In this document: in pieces, positions 26,776 to 34,497 of the stretch
How positions within the stretch are numbered: position 1 is the stretch's first letter
Layout of the letters: each line of letters opens with the position of its first letter
From: DATFVA01 sp963743325
GTDB taxonomy: Bacteria > Bacteroidota > Ignavibacteria > Ignavibacteriales > Ignavibacteriaceae
Direction of reading: 5' to 3'
DNA length: 64,000 bases
Assembly: GCA_963743325.1 (NCBI GenBank)
Contig: CAVUOZ010000005.1
Span: 744,001 to 808,000 of the forward strand
Position numbers and translations under genes: made by a program
Notes under the pieces: model-generated
What the model was told of the DNA's origin: nothing
What the model saw: only the letters and a program-made list of their open reading frames with translations
Database searches by the model: none

Positions 26776-27249
26776 TTGGCAGACAAAAATTCTAAATGTG
26801 CAGGAGCACAAATGATGATCAGAAAGCCGGTTGCCGAGGTTTTTGAATCATTCATTGATCCTGCAATTACAAAAAATTTCTGGTTCACTAAAGGAAGCGG
26901 AAAACTCGAAGTAAATAAAAAGGTAACATGGGAATGGAAGATGTATAATGTTTCGGCAACCGTAGTCCCGAAAGTGATTTTACAGAACGAGAAAATATTA
27001 TTTGAATGGGGCAGTCCGCCGACAACAGTTGAATTTAAATTTAAGGAATTGAGCAGCAACTCCACTTATGTAACTGTAATGGAATGTGGTTTTTATAAAA
27101 CTGGTGACGAATTATTAAAGACTGTTAAAGATTCAACCGGCGGTTTTACCACTGTACTGGATGGACTTAAAGCATTCCTGGAGCACGGTATCATTTTGAA
27201 TCTTATAGCCGATAAATTTCCGAAGGAATTATCACAGCACGGAAAATAA
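26776..27249 (+). CDS. SRPBCC/AHSA1-like ligand-binding domain protein
   Basis: A 157-residue single-domain protein of the SRPBCC (START/Bet v1) superfamily, AHSA1-like group: the segment IRKPVAEVFESFIDPAITKNFWFTKGSG here seen in parts at residues about 15-42, then VTWEWKMY, match that pattern. Such proteins bind hydrophobic ligands or act as small co-chaperones; no specific role can be given. The start is TTG at 26776, preceded by GGAG at 9-10 bases. It stands alone. Confidence 0.8.
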   Translation: MADKNSKCAGAQMMIRKPVAEVFESFIDPAITKNFWFTKGSGKLEVNKKVTWEWKMYNVSATVVPKVILQNEKILFEWGSPPTTVEFKFKELSSNSTYVTVMECGFYKTGDELLKTVKDSTGGFTTVLDGLKAFLEHGIILNLIADKFPKELSQHGK

Positions 27250-27258
27250 TTAATTGTT

Positions 27259-27352
27259 ACGGGGCATTTCCCGAAGGAGCAGGCGTGACAACTGAGTGAA
27301 CAAATTACATTATAGAGTAACATAGAGTTTCAACCGGACGTCCCCGCAAAAT
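27259..27352 (+). repeat. Second copy of GCAGGCGTGAC intergenic element
   Basis: The stretch holds GGAGCAGGCGTGACAACTGA (from 27276) and ends with GGACGTCCCCGC near 27345. Both ends resemble those of the copy at 25695-25835, though the middle differs in length. It lies between two converging genes. The match is short, so this is a tentative repeat family with two copies. Confidence 0.35.
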
Positions 27353-27369
27353 TAACAGAGCGGTTTGTG

Positions 27370-28536
27370 TTAAAATAACATCAGAAAATATCCCAGAACA
27401 GCACCGCCTAAAACTATAAATGCCGGGTTAATTTTTTTAACAGTAAAAAATATCGCTGCACTTAATAATGCAATCAGAATTGTTTTCCAATCAATTAAAA
27501 CTTCCGCTCCGAGTTTTACTGCTACGACAGCCATCACCGCAAGTGCACTGACATTTACAGCATCCAGAAATTTTGAAAGATAGTCTGATTTCCTTATTCG
27601 GGGTATGAGCGGATTCAATATTAAAACAAATATAAATGACGGTATAACAATTCCTACAGTAGCCAATATTGCACCTGAGATTCCTGCAATCTGATACCCG
27701 ATAAATGTAGCAGATGATAGAAAAGGACCGGGCGTAAACTGTCCGACTGCAATAGCATCCAGCAGCTCTTTTCTTGTAAGCCAGTGCAAACCCTGGACGA
27801 ATTCGCCGTTAAAATAAGCTACCAGAATGTATCCGCTCCCGAACCACACCGCACCTATTTTCAAAAATGTCAAAAATAATTTTGTCAGTGATACTTCAGA
27901 TTTTTCAATTGTCTGTAAAACCGGTTTTAGCAATAGCAGCGATATTAATACCAGAGGAGACAATGAATTTAATTTATTCCTTTTCTCAGATAGATAAAGA
28001 ATAAAAGCTCCGAAAATCCCGCCAAAGAGAATAGAAAATATTTCATTCACCCCGATTAAATTAAACAAAGCCACTACTGCTGCAAGTGATAATAATTTCC
28101 AACCTTTTGCTGCTTTAATTCCGAGTTTATAAACTGCATTTAGTATTATAACAATTACTGCGGGCTTAATACCGTAAAGAAATGGTTCAACTTCAGGCAG
28201 ACTGCCGTATAGAACATAGAAGTAAGCAAGAACCCCTGTAATCACCACCGCTGGAAATATAAAGCTCAATCCCGCGACGATCAGACCGGGTATTTTTCCC
28301 TTATTATAACCAATATAAATAGCCATTTCTGTCGAGTTGGGTCCCGGAATAAGATTAGCAGCTCCGATCAAATCAAGAAAATGCTGTCTGCTGATCCACT
28401 TACGCCTGGTAACCACTTCGTCTTCAAACATTGCGATGTGTGCAGCGGGTCCTCCAAATGCTATAATCCCAAGCTTTAAAAATAATCCTGCAATTTCGAA
28501 AAGGTTTTTTGAGTCACCTGCTTTGTCTATTACCAT
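27370..28536 (-). CDS. chrA: Chromate transporter ChrA, two-domain form
   Basis: A 388-residue membrane protein of the CHR family. The two homologous halves can be seen: first half FGGPAAHIAMFEDEVV and GPNSTEMAIYIGY, second half FGSGYILVAYFNGEFV and GPFLSSATFIGYQIAG. This is the long-chain form, with about ten to twelve spans. The family exports chromate and confers resistance, though some members may move other oxyanions such as sulfate. It follows, by 43 bases, a gene for an exported beta-barrel-like protein on the same strand, so the two are likely co-transcribed. Confidence 0.9.
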   Translation of the reverse strand: MVIDKAGDSKNLFEIAGLFLKLGIIAFGGPAAHIAMFEDEVVTRRKWISRQHFLDLIGAANLIPGPNSTEMAIYIGYNKGKIPGLIVAGLSFIFPAVVITGVLAYFYVLYGSLPEVEPFLYGIKPAVIVIILNAVYKLGIKAAKGWKLLSLAAVVALFNLIGVNEIFSILFGGIFGAFILYLSEKRNKLNSLSPLVLISLLLLKPVLQTIEKSEVSLTKLFLTFLKIGAVWFGSGYILVAYFNGEFVQGLHWLTRKELLDAIAVGQFTPGPFLSSATFIGYQIAGISGAILATVGIVIPSFIFVLILNPLIPRIRKSDYLSKFLDAVNVSALAVMAVVAVKLGAEVLIDWKTILIALLSAAIFFTVKKINPAFIVLGGAVLGYFLMLF

Positions 28537-28579
28537 TCTTATCCTGAATAATTTTTAACTGATGAATACTCCATTTAAT

Positions 28580-29326
28580 TTATATTGTTAGCTGATATCC
28601 AAGATAACCTGAAACGATATCAGTATTTTTAAGACTATGTCCGATAGAAAGAAGTAAGTGGTTCTGTCCGTTAAGATTTATTAACCCGCCAATTTTAAAT
28701 GAAAGATCATTTGTACCGTCTTTAATATCCGGTGTTTCGTAATACAGCTCACCTCCCAGGGAAAGAGTTTCGGTAAAATCATATTGAGCCTGCCAGCCTG
28801 CAAATACCGAGTTCTTATTATCTCCGCCCGGATTTATCCAGTAACCGCCACCACCGTAAGTCGTAAATTTTCCCCAGCTCTTTTGTATCCAGACGGGTAA
28901 AAATGTTTGAACATAATTATTGCCGGCAGGGCTTTCTCCGGATGAAGTTGGAAGCTCAATCAAAGGAAAAATGCCGGCCTGGAAATTATCTTCGCCGTCA
29001 TTAATGAATCTATATTTAAATCCTAATTCTGTAGTCATAAAGCCATACTGATGATGTGCGTCTTCTTTTGCATAGTCCATTCCTGTTAATAAATGAATTT
29101 GCACATCCGGAACAGCTCCATAATTTACTTCAATGTGTGGTAATGTTGCATTATCGTCGTATTGTTCTAATTGAAATGAGGATGCGATATAAAATTCCCA
29201 GTGCCGGAAATCCACAGGTACCGGGTCATCTGTATTAAATGGCGGACCTCCGAACATTAAAGGATTAAAAAGTATTATAAAACAAGCGATTATATAGATA
29301 TATATAGATCTCTGCACATTATTCAT
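28580..29326 (-). CDS. Exported transporter-like beta-barrel protein
   Basis: A 248-residue protein with a signal peptide (hydrophobic residues about 8-26). The mature part begins PPFNTDDPVPVDFRHWEFY and continues with amphipathic beta strands, ending LLSIGHSLKNTDIVSGYLGYQLTI, a typical outer-membrane barrel end. It resembles the MetA-pathway phenol-degradation/transporter-like family. It lies 43 bases upstream of chrA on the same strand and may offer an outer-membrane route for the same solute; that is inference from adjacency. Confidence 0.65.
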   Translation of the reverse strand: MNNVQRSIYIYIIACFIILFNPLMFGGPPFNTDDPVPVDFRHWEFYIASSFQLEQYDDNATLPHIEVNYGAVPDVQIHLLTGMDYAKEDAHHQYGFMTTELGFKYRFINDGEDNFQAGIFPLIELPTSSGESPAGNNYVQTFLPVWIQKSWGKFTTYGGGGYWINPGGDNKNSVFAGWQAQYDFTETLSLGGELYYETPDIKDGTNDLSFKIGGLINLNGQNHLLLSIGHSLKNTDIVSGYLGYQLTI

Positions 29327-29531
29327 TTCCTATTGTTTGTCTCCGACGTACTTATAAGGAATAATTTTCTTTTACATAAGACAATTTAAAAATTATTATT
29401 TTTAAAAATGTGTTGTGGCTGTTTTCTTCAGGGCAGTTGGACTTTAAAAAATTTAAATGATTATAATTGTTAAACTGAAAAGCCGGAAGGTTTTATTAAA
29501 AACAGGCAGCTCTTTTTAAATTGGCTGTAAT

Positions 29532-30128
29532 ATGAAGAATGAAAGCAATCGGGTTTGCCCTGTTGAGCTGGCAAACTCACTCGACAATAAAGTCAGAAAG
29601 TGGCTGCAGAATCCCCAAAAAATACTATCTCCGTATGTTAGACAAGGAATGAAGGTACTCGATGTTGGATGTGGTCCCGGATTTTTTTCAGTTGAATTGG
29701 CCAAAATGGTAGGTAAAACCGGGAAAGTATATTGTGTCGATTTACAGGAAGGTATGCTACAGAAACTTCAGGATAAAATTTATGGAACACCTCTTGAAAA
29801 AATAATAGAACTGATTAAATGTGAACAGGACGAAATCCTTGTTCCGGAAAAAACAGATTTTATTCTGGCATTTTATATGGTATATGAAGTACCGGATAAA
29901 AATAAATTTTTTGAATCAATGAAAAATATTTTGAATAAGAACGGGGAATTTCTGATTGTGGAGCCAAAATTATTTCATGTCTCCAAAAAAGAATTTAATT
30001 CAACAATAGTTAAAGCAGAAGCTGTCGGATTCAAAGCTGAGAAAGGTCCGCATTTATTTTTAAGTATTTCATCAATTTTAAAAAAGCATGACTTGAATGT
30101 TCTTAAGGGAAGTCAGCCCGGCCGATAG
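29532..30128 (+). CDS. Class I SAM-dependent methyltransferase
   Basis: A 198-residue Rossmann-fold methyltransferase. Motif I is VLDVGCGPGFFSVELA, and the acidic residue at the end of the second strand is in VYCVDLQEGML. It resembles UbiE-type small-molecule methyltransferases. Substrate is unknown; cysteines are few, and none form an arsenite-binding pattern. It heads a loose plus-strand run of small genes (monooxygenase-like protein, two ICMT-like methyltransferases). Confidence 0.85.
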   Translation: MKNESNRVCPVELANSLDNKVRKWLQNPQKILSPYVRQGMKVLDVGCGPGFFSVELAKMVGKTGKVYCVDLQEGMLQKLQDKIYGTPLEKIIELIKCEQDEILVPEKTDFILAFYMVYEVPDKNKFFESMKNILNKNGEFLIVEPKLFHVSKKEFNSTIVKAEAVGFKAEKGPHLFLSISSILKKHDLNVLKGSQPGR

Positions 30129-30243
30129 TTTTTACATTACATTTTAGAAATTATTATTTTTATGGTTGAATATTTGGCGATTTTTTCAGCGCTGTGGAGT
30201 TCTGAATAATTTAAAATGATTCATTCATCAAAAAGGTGGAGAT

Positions 30244-30561
30244 ATGATAAGCCGGGTCTGGCACGGTTATACTGCAACCTCTAAGGCTGATGCCTACGAA
30301 TCACTCCTTAAACAAGAAATATTCACAGGAATCCGGAACCGTAATATTACAGGTTATAGAGGAATTCAGCTATTCCGCAGAAACCTTAATGCCGAAGTTG
30401 AGTTTATCACTGTTATGTGGTTTGATTCAATTGATGCAGTACGCGTTTTTGCAGGGGAGGATTATGAGGCTGCTGTTGTTCCTCCAACGGCCAGAACTTT
30501 GCTTTCAAGGTTTGATGCGCGTTCCCAGCATTATGAAGTAAGAGCGGAAATGAAATTTTAA
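30244..30561 (+). CDS. Antibiotic biosynthesis monooxygenase-like protein
   Basis: A 105-residue dimeric alpha/beta barrel protein. It begins MISRVWHGYTATSKADAYES and has EVEFITVMWFDSIDAVRVFA, the pattern of the ABM family often annotated as antibiotic biosynthesis monooxygenase. Despite the name, many members are simple redox or unknown-function proteins. GGTGG precedes the ATG. It lies in a same-strand run of small genes with separate gaps of about 50-115 bases. Confidence 0.78.
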   Translation: MISRVWHGYTATSKADAYESLLKQEIFTGIRNRNITGYRGIQLFRRNLNAEVEFITVMWFDSIDAVRVFAGEDYEAAVVPPTARTLLSRFDARSQHYEVRAEMKF

Positions 30562-30608
30562 TCCATTCTTATTGTCTTAATCTATCTTAAGAAGGCAGAG
30601 GGAGAATA

Positions 30609-31064
30609 ATGAGATTGAAAGTGCTTATAGGAAGCGGAAGCAAGATCATGTTGTTCACACTCCCGTTTTTAATAGTCGGTTTGATTCTGAATATTATGTT
30701 ACCCTCTTTATTCAGTGTAGGGGGTCCATCAGTTGTACTGGTAGTCATCTCTTTCATCATTTTAATTCCCGGTATTGTAATCTGGATATGGTCAGTGGTT
30801 TTAATCTTAACAAAAGTACCTCAGAAAAAGCTGATCACAGTAGGGCCATACTCTCTCGTTAAGCATCCACTATATACCGGTGTGGCTTTACTGGTGCTCC
30901 CAGGTATTGGTTTTCTGTTTAATACCTGGTTGGGCGTTCTTATTGGAATAGTTTTGTACATTGCATCAAGAATTTATACCCCCGAAGAAGAAACAATTTT
31001 ATCAAATATTTTTGGAATTGAATGGGATCAATACCATAATAACGTAAAAATACCATGGCTTTAG
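30609..31064 (+). CDS. Isoprenylcysteine carboxyl methyltransferase-family membrane protein
   Basis: A 151-residue membrane protein with about four spans. The ICMT/PEMT signature is in GPYSLVKHPLYTGVALLVLP and EEETILSNIFGIEWDQYHNN near the C-terminus, where SAM binds. The group methylates isoprenoid or lipid substrates; bacterial substrates are mostly unknown. AGGGAGA precedes the ATG. A second member of the family follows 86 bases later. Confidence 0.8.
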   Translation: MRLKVLIGSGSKIMLFTLPFLIVGLILNIMLPSLFSVGGPSVVLVVISFIILIPGIVIWIWSVVLILTKVPQKKLITVGPYSLVKHPLYTGVALLVLPGIGFLFNTWLGVLIGIVLYIASRIYTPEEETILSNIFGIEWDQYHNNVKIPWL

Positions 31065-31150
31065 TTTAGGATCGGGTATTTACGTAATCGACATTGCGTG
31101 ACGATTTTTAAAACCAATGTCTATCTAATGAACTTAATTGTATTGCAGAA

Positions 31151-31672
31151 ATGAATAACAGTCTGTTTCTCTTTTTGGTTCTGTTATGTATAATCACTCA
31201 CATAATCAGGACTATATATGAAATATTGAAACACAAAAGAATATTAATATCCGGTAAACTTTCTTTTGCAATTATATTCACAAATATGATTTTATTATGG
31301 ACTTCCTGGTTTTTGCTGTGCAGTGCCGGGATAAATGCCATATATCTTCCCCAAATAATACGTTATTTCGGTATTATGATGGTTATTGCAGGTATAATTA
31401 TTTTCTTGACAGCTTTATTTACAATCCGGACGTTAGAAACCTATGAAGGCACCCTCATTTCAAGTGGAATTTATTCAAGAATCAGGCATCCGATGTATCT
31501 CGGTTTTTTACTCTGGTTGATTGGATTGCCGCTTTTTTATGGCGGAACGTATTCATTTATTCTTTGCGTTCCTTTTGGTATAAACGTTCTATTCTGGAGA
31601 TATCTGGAAGATATTGAACTAGGAAACAGGTTTCCCGGTTATATATCGTATAAAAAAAAGACATTTTTTTAA
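31151..31672 (+). CDS. Second ICMT/PEMT-family membrane methyltransferase-like protein
   Basis: A 173-residue protein with about five hydrophobic spans and the ICMT-type motif GIYSRIRHPMYLGFLLWLIG, then EDIELGNRFPGYISYKKK at the C-terminus. It is clearly related in pattern to the gene just upstream but not a close copy. Substrate is unknown. Having two such genes in a row suggests stepwise or heteromeric action, which the sequence does not prove. Confidence 0.78.
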   Translation: MNNSLFLFLVLLCIITHIIRTIYEILKHKRILISGKLSFAIIFTNMILLWTSWFLLCSAGINAIYLPQIIRYFGIMMVIAGIIIFLTALFTIRTLETYEGTLISSGIYSRIRHPMYLGFLLWLIGLPLFYGGTYSFILCVPFGINVLFWRYLEDIELGNRFPGYISYKKKTFF

Positions 31673-31778
31673 TAATAGATTATAAACTTGTCGCACAAAA
31701 ATTGAAAAATATGTCTGAAAGAATTTACATATTTTGCACTCAGCAGGACTAAATCTTTAAAAGTAATCCGAGGATAAA

Positions 31779-32138
31779 ATGTTCGAACGAAAACATGAAA
31801 AGCTGGCTCCGGTATCCGTTTTTATCAGAAGGGTGGTTCGGTCTGTTTTGATGGCAGGCGTTTTGATTGTGATGGCTCTATGTATTGGAATCGCAGGTTA
31901 TCACTGGTTAGCAGGATTTGATTTCGTCGATTCGCTTTTAGAGGCGTCAATGATTCTAGGAGGAATGGGACCGGTAAATCCGCTTACTACCACGGGGGCA
32001 AAATTATTTGCTACATGTTATGCGCTATTCAGCGGATTGGTATTTATAGCCATACTGGGGATCGTGCTTGCCCCTATAACTCACCGGATGCTTCATAAAT
32101 TTCATATAGATGAAAAGGATATTGATGGTAATGAATGA
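31779..32138 (+). CDS. Two-span channel-like membrane protein with altered filter
   Basis: A 119-residue protein with two membrane spans (about 22-44 and 82-103). Between them lies a pore-loop-like stretch reading MILGGMGPVNPLTTTGAKLF. The layout, two spans flanking a re-entrant loop and a line such as ATCYALFSGLVFI, recalls Kir/Ion_trans_2 potassium channels. The canonical TVGYG filter is replaced by GGMGP, so potassium selectivity is doubtful. No ligand-binding domain is attached. Treat it as a channel-like hypothetical protein. Confidence 0.55.
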   Translation: MFERKHEKLAPVSVFIRRVVRSVLMAGVLIVMALCIGIAGYHWLAGFDFVDSLLEASMILGGMGPVNPLTTTGAKLFATCYALFSGLVFIAILGIVLAPITHRMLHKFHIDEKDIDGNE

Positions 32139-32183
32139 CACAGTTCAAAATCTCCGAGCTGCTTTGAAAATTATAAATTATTA

Positions 32184-32804
32184 ATGTTTATGAAAACTAT
32201 TATATGCTCTTTTGTTATTCTTTTATTCACGGTTAGTACCTGTGCACAGGAAATAGGTGCCGCTCCCACAAAGATCTGGACAGACAATAACGAAATTGAG
32301 GATCGTATGGGATTCAGTATTTATTTCTTTCAGCCAATTGGTAGATTCGGTGTAAAGTTAGAGTATACCTATGCTGAAAACACAAGAAATTATTATGGGT
32401 TTTTAAACGGAGGATTTCTGATTGCCCCGGAAGAATACATCCAGGATTCAATTTCAAGCAGATCAACATTTCGTGCTATTGAACTAAGCCTCCACTTGCC
32501 TAAATTGTTTGAACTATTCCAGAACTACCTAAATATAGGGGCCGGGGTTACCTTTGATAAATTTACATTGGACAAATCAGGAATAAATACCGGGAGTACT
32601 TTTGGTACATATGAAAACAAATTTGGTATATTTTATTCCGTTTCTATCTCACGGGAGAACATATTGAGTTTACCTATAAAGCTTGAATTATTATATAAAC
32701 AAAAAGCTTTAGCGGAAGGTTCTTTTGCTACAGATACTGAACAACCTTTTACCGGAGCCATAGATGTCAAAGAATTACAATTTAATGTTGCATATGTCTT
32801 TTAA
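32184..32804 (+). CDS. Exported outer-membrane beta-barrel-like protein
   Basis: A 206-residue protein with a signal peptide (residues 1-21, ending TCAQ) and a mature part of alternating amphipathic strands that ends in the aromatic residue pattern LQFNVAYVF, typical for outer-membrane barrels. An alternative ATG two codons later (32190) is equally possible; neither has a strong ribosome site. No ligand or family can be named. Confidence 0.65.
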   Translation: MFMKTIICSFVILLFTVSTCAQEIGAAPTKIWTDNNEIEDRMGFSIYFFQPIGRFGVKLEYTYAENTRNYYGFLNGGFLIAPEEYIQDSISSRSTFRAIELSLHLPKLFELFQNYLNIGAGVTFDKFTLDKSGINTGSTFGTYENKFGIFYSVSISRENILSLPIKLELLYKQKALAEGSFATDTEQPFTGAIDVKELQFNVAYVF

Positions 32805-32885
32805 TGCAGCCTGAATTGTAATTGACAAATTGTTAGGCAGCTAAAAATGAAGTTACTCAATAATTTTCACTTTAATGGTGTTTGA

Positions 32886-33292
32886 TTGAAATCATCACAT
32901 ATAGAAAGGCATTGAACTTAACATATTGGCTGGTTACGGGCAGCGGTTTTGGAAGCCAATGACGGAATCGTATCTATAGTAAGCCTTATGGTCGGAGTGG
33001 CTGCCGCGAAAGCTGTCACAAGTGATATTTAAATTGCCGGAGTAGCAGGTTTAGTTGCCGGAGCAATGTCTATGGCAGCGGGTGAATATATTTCAGTCAG
33101 CTCACAGGCTGATACCAAAAAATCTGATATGGAACGTGAAAGAGGGGAGCTGGAAAAAAATGTCGAATCAGAAAAAAAGGAACTGGCATCTATTTATGTT
33201 AATCGTGGTTTAGATTTAAAATTGGCTGACAAGTTGCCGATCAACTAATGGCTCATGACGCAATCGGAGCGTTGTTTAGAATTGCAGTTTAA
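32886..33292 (+). pseudogene. Decayed VIT/CCC1-family iron-manganese transporter
   Basis: One frame starting at TTG 32886 gives KSSHIERH, then WLRAAVLEANDGIVS, SLMVGVAAAKAV, VAGLVAGAMSMAAGEYISVS and ADTKKSDMERERGEL, which match the N-terminal half of VIT1/CCC1 vacuolar-iron-transporter-like proteins. Stops interrupt it at 32913, 32919 and 33030. Near 33234-33240 a one-base shift moves the match to the next frame (DQLMAHDAIGAL), which ends at 33292. The C-terminal membrane spans of a normal protein of about 230 residues are missing. The gene is thus a true remnant and not a sequencing slip. Confidence 0.85.
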
Positions 33293-33386
33293 GGTTTTCA
33301 TTAAAATATCTGTCCTTTCTACCCGATTTACCAGCTAATGTCAGGTTGGCAGGCCTCGGACAAAATAACCTGGCGGAGGAATGATT

Positions 33387-34265
33387 ATGATCCATAAATT
33401 TCTGATACTAGGGGCTACAGGAAGAGTGGGTACAGAACTGGTAAAGCTCTTAATTGAAAAAGGAGAAAGCGTACGTGCAGCGACGAGAAATCTGTCCCCG
33501 TCCTGGTCCAGACTCCCTCATCCCGCTGAGCCTGTCAAATTTGATTTTGAACATCCAGATACCTTTGCCTCTGCCCTGAAAGGAATAGATAAGGTGTTTA
33601 TCATAGCTCGGCCGGGTGATAATCATTCAGATAAAGCTGCAATACCATTTATTGATAAAGCAAAGGAAGAAGGTATACGGACGATAGTGAATCTCACAGC
33701 TATGGGAGTCGAACAAGATGATTATTTCGTATTACGTATAATTGAGAAATATATAGAATCCTCCGGCATTCCTTATGTTCATTTACGTCCAAACTGGTTT
33801 ATGCAGAATTTTAATTCCGGACCTATGCTGGCAGACATCCTCAGCACAGGTGGACTGCATCTCCCTGCCTCGGATGCAAAGATTTCTTTCATTGATATTC
33901 GTGATATAGCTGCAGTTGCACTGGCAGCATTCACAGATCCGCGACTCTGGGGCAGTGCGTTGACGCTGACCGGAGGCGAGGCTTTAGATCACTTTGAAGT
34001 GGTTGAAATATTATCACGAATAGCAGGTAAGAAAATTAGTTATATACCTTTGAGCGAAGAAGCTGCCTGCACTGCACTGGGAAAAGCAGGTGTTGAAACA
34101 GAGCTTATAGAGCGCTGGAGAAATTTCTACCGTCTGGTGCGGCACGGATTATGCGAACCGGTTACCGGCCAGGTTGAATCGGTTCTGGGGCGACCTGCAA
34201 TAACATTCGATCAATATGCAAGGGATTATGCCGCATCGTGGGAACAGATCGGAACGGATTTATAA
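33387..34265 (+). CDS. NmrA-like NAD(P)-binding protein (atypical SDR)
   Basis: A 292-residue Rossmann-fold protein with the nucleotide motif ILGATGRVGTELVKLL near the N-terminus and RPNWFMQNF in the middle, as in the NmrA/HSCARG group of atypical short-chain dehydrogenases. Members sense or use NAD(P)H. Two ATGs lie six bases apart (33381 and 33387). GGAGGA abuts the first and is 6 bases before the second, so the second is preferred. No typical YxxxK catalytic pair is visible. It stands alone. Confidence 0.82.
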   Translation: MIHKFLILGATGRVGTELVKLLIEKGESVRAATRNLSPSWSRLPHPAEPVKFDFEHPDTFASALKGIDKVFIIARPGDNHSDKAAIPFIDKAKEEGIRTIVNLTAMGVEQDDYFVLRIIEKYIESSGIPYVHLRPNWFMQNFNSGPMLADILSTGGLHLPASDAKISFIDIRDIAAVALAAFTDPRLWGSALTLTGGEALDHFEVVEILSRIAGKKISYIPLSEEAACTALGKAGVETELIERWRNFYRLVRHGLCEPVTGQVESVLGRPAITFDQYARDYAASWEQIGTDL

Positions 34266-34393
34266 TTTTGAGACCAGAATTTTAGAAGAATAATAAAATT
34301 AAATTATAAAATCCTGAAATGGTGGAATTATTATAAGAGAGAATAGCAATATATTATTAACCCTGAAGGAGGTGACATCATTTAAAAAATAAA

Positions 34394-34462
34394 ATGGCGG
34401 GAACATTTTCTCAGATATATATCCAAATTATATTTTCAGTCAAAGGGGCAAATTTTATAAGT
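34394..34462 (+). pseudogene. Remnant of a Y1 (IS200/REP-associated) transposase N-terminus
   Basis: The first about 23 codons read MAGTFSQIYIQIIFSVKGAN, which matches the conserved opening of Y1/REP-associated tyrosine transposases (typically SQIYIHxVFAVK). After this the match stops, and the frame runs on without similarity into the 3' end of uvrC. The HUH and tyrosine motifs are gone, so this is a small fossil only. A GGAGGTG lies about 20 bases before the ATG. Confidence 0.6.
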
Positions 34463-34497
34463 GTCAATATAAACGGCATAATCTTTCAAAATCTATT

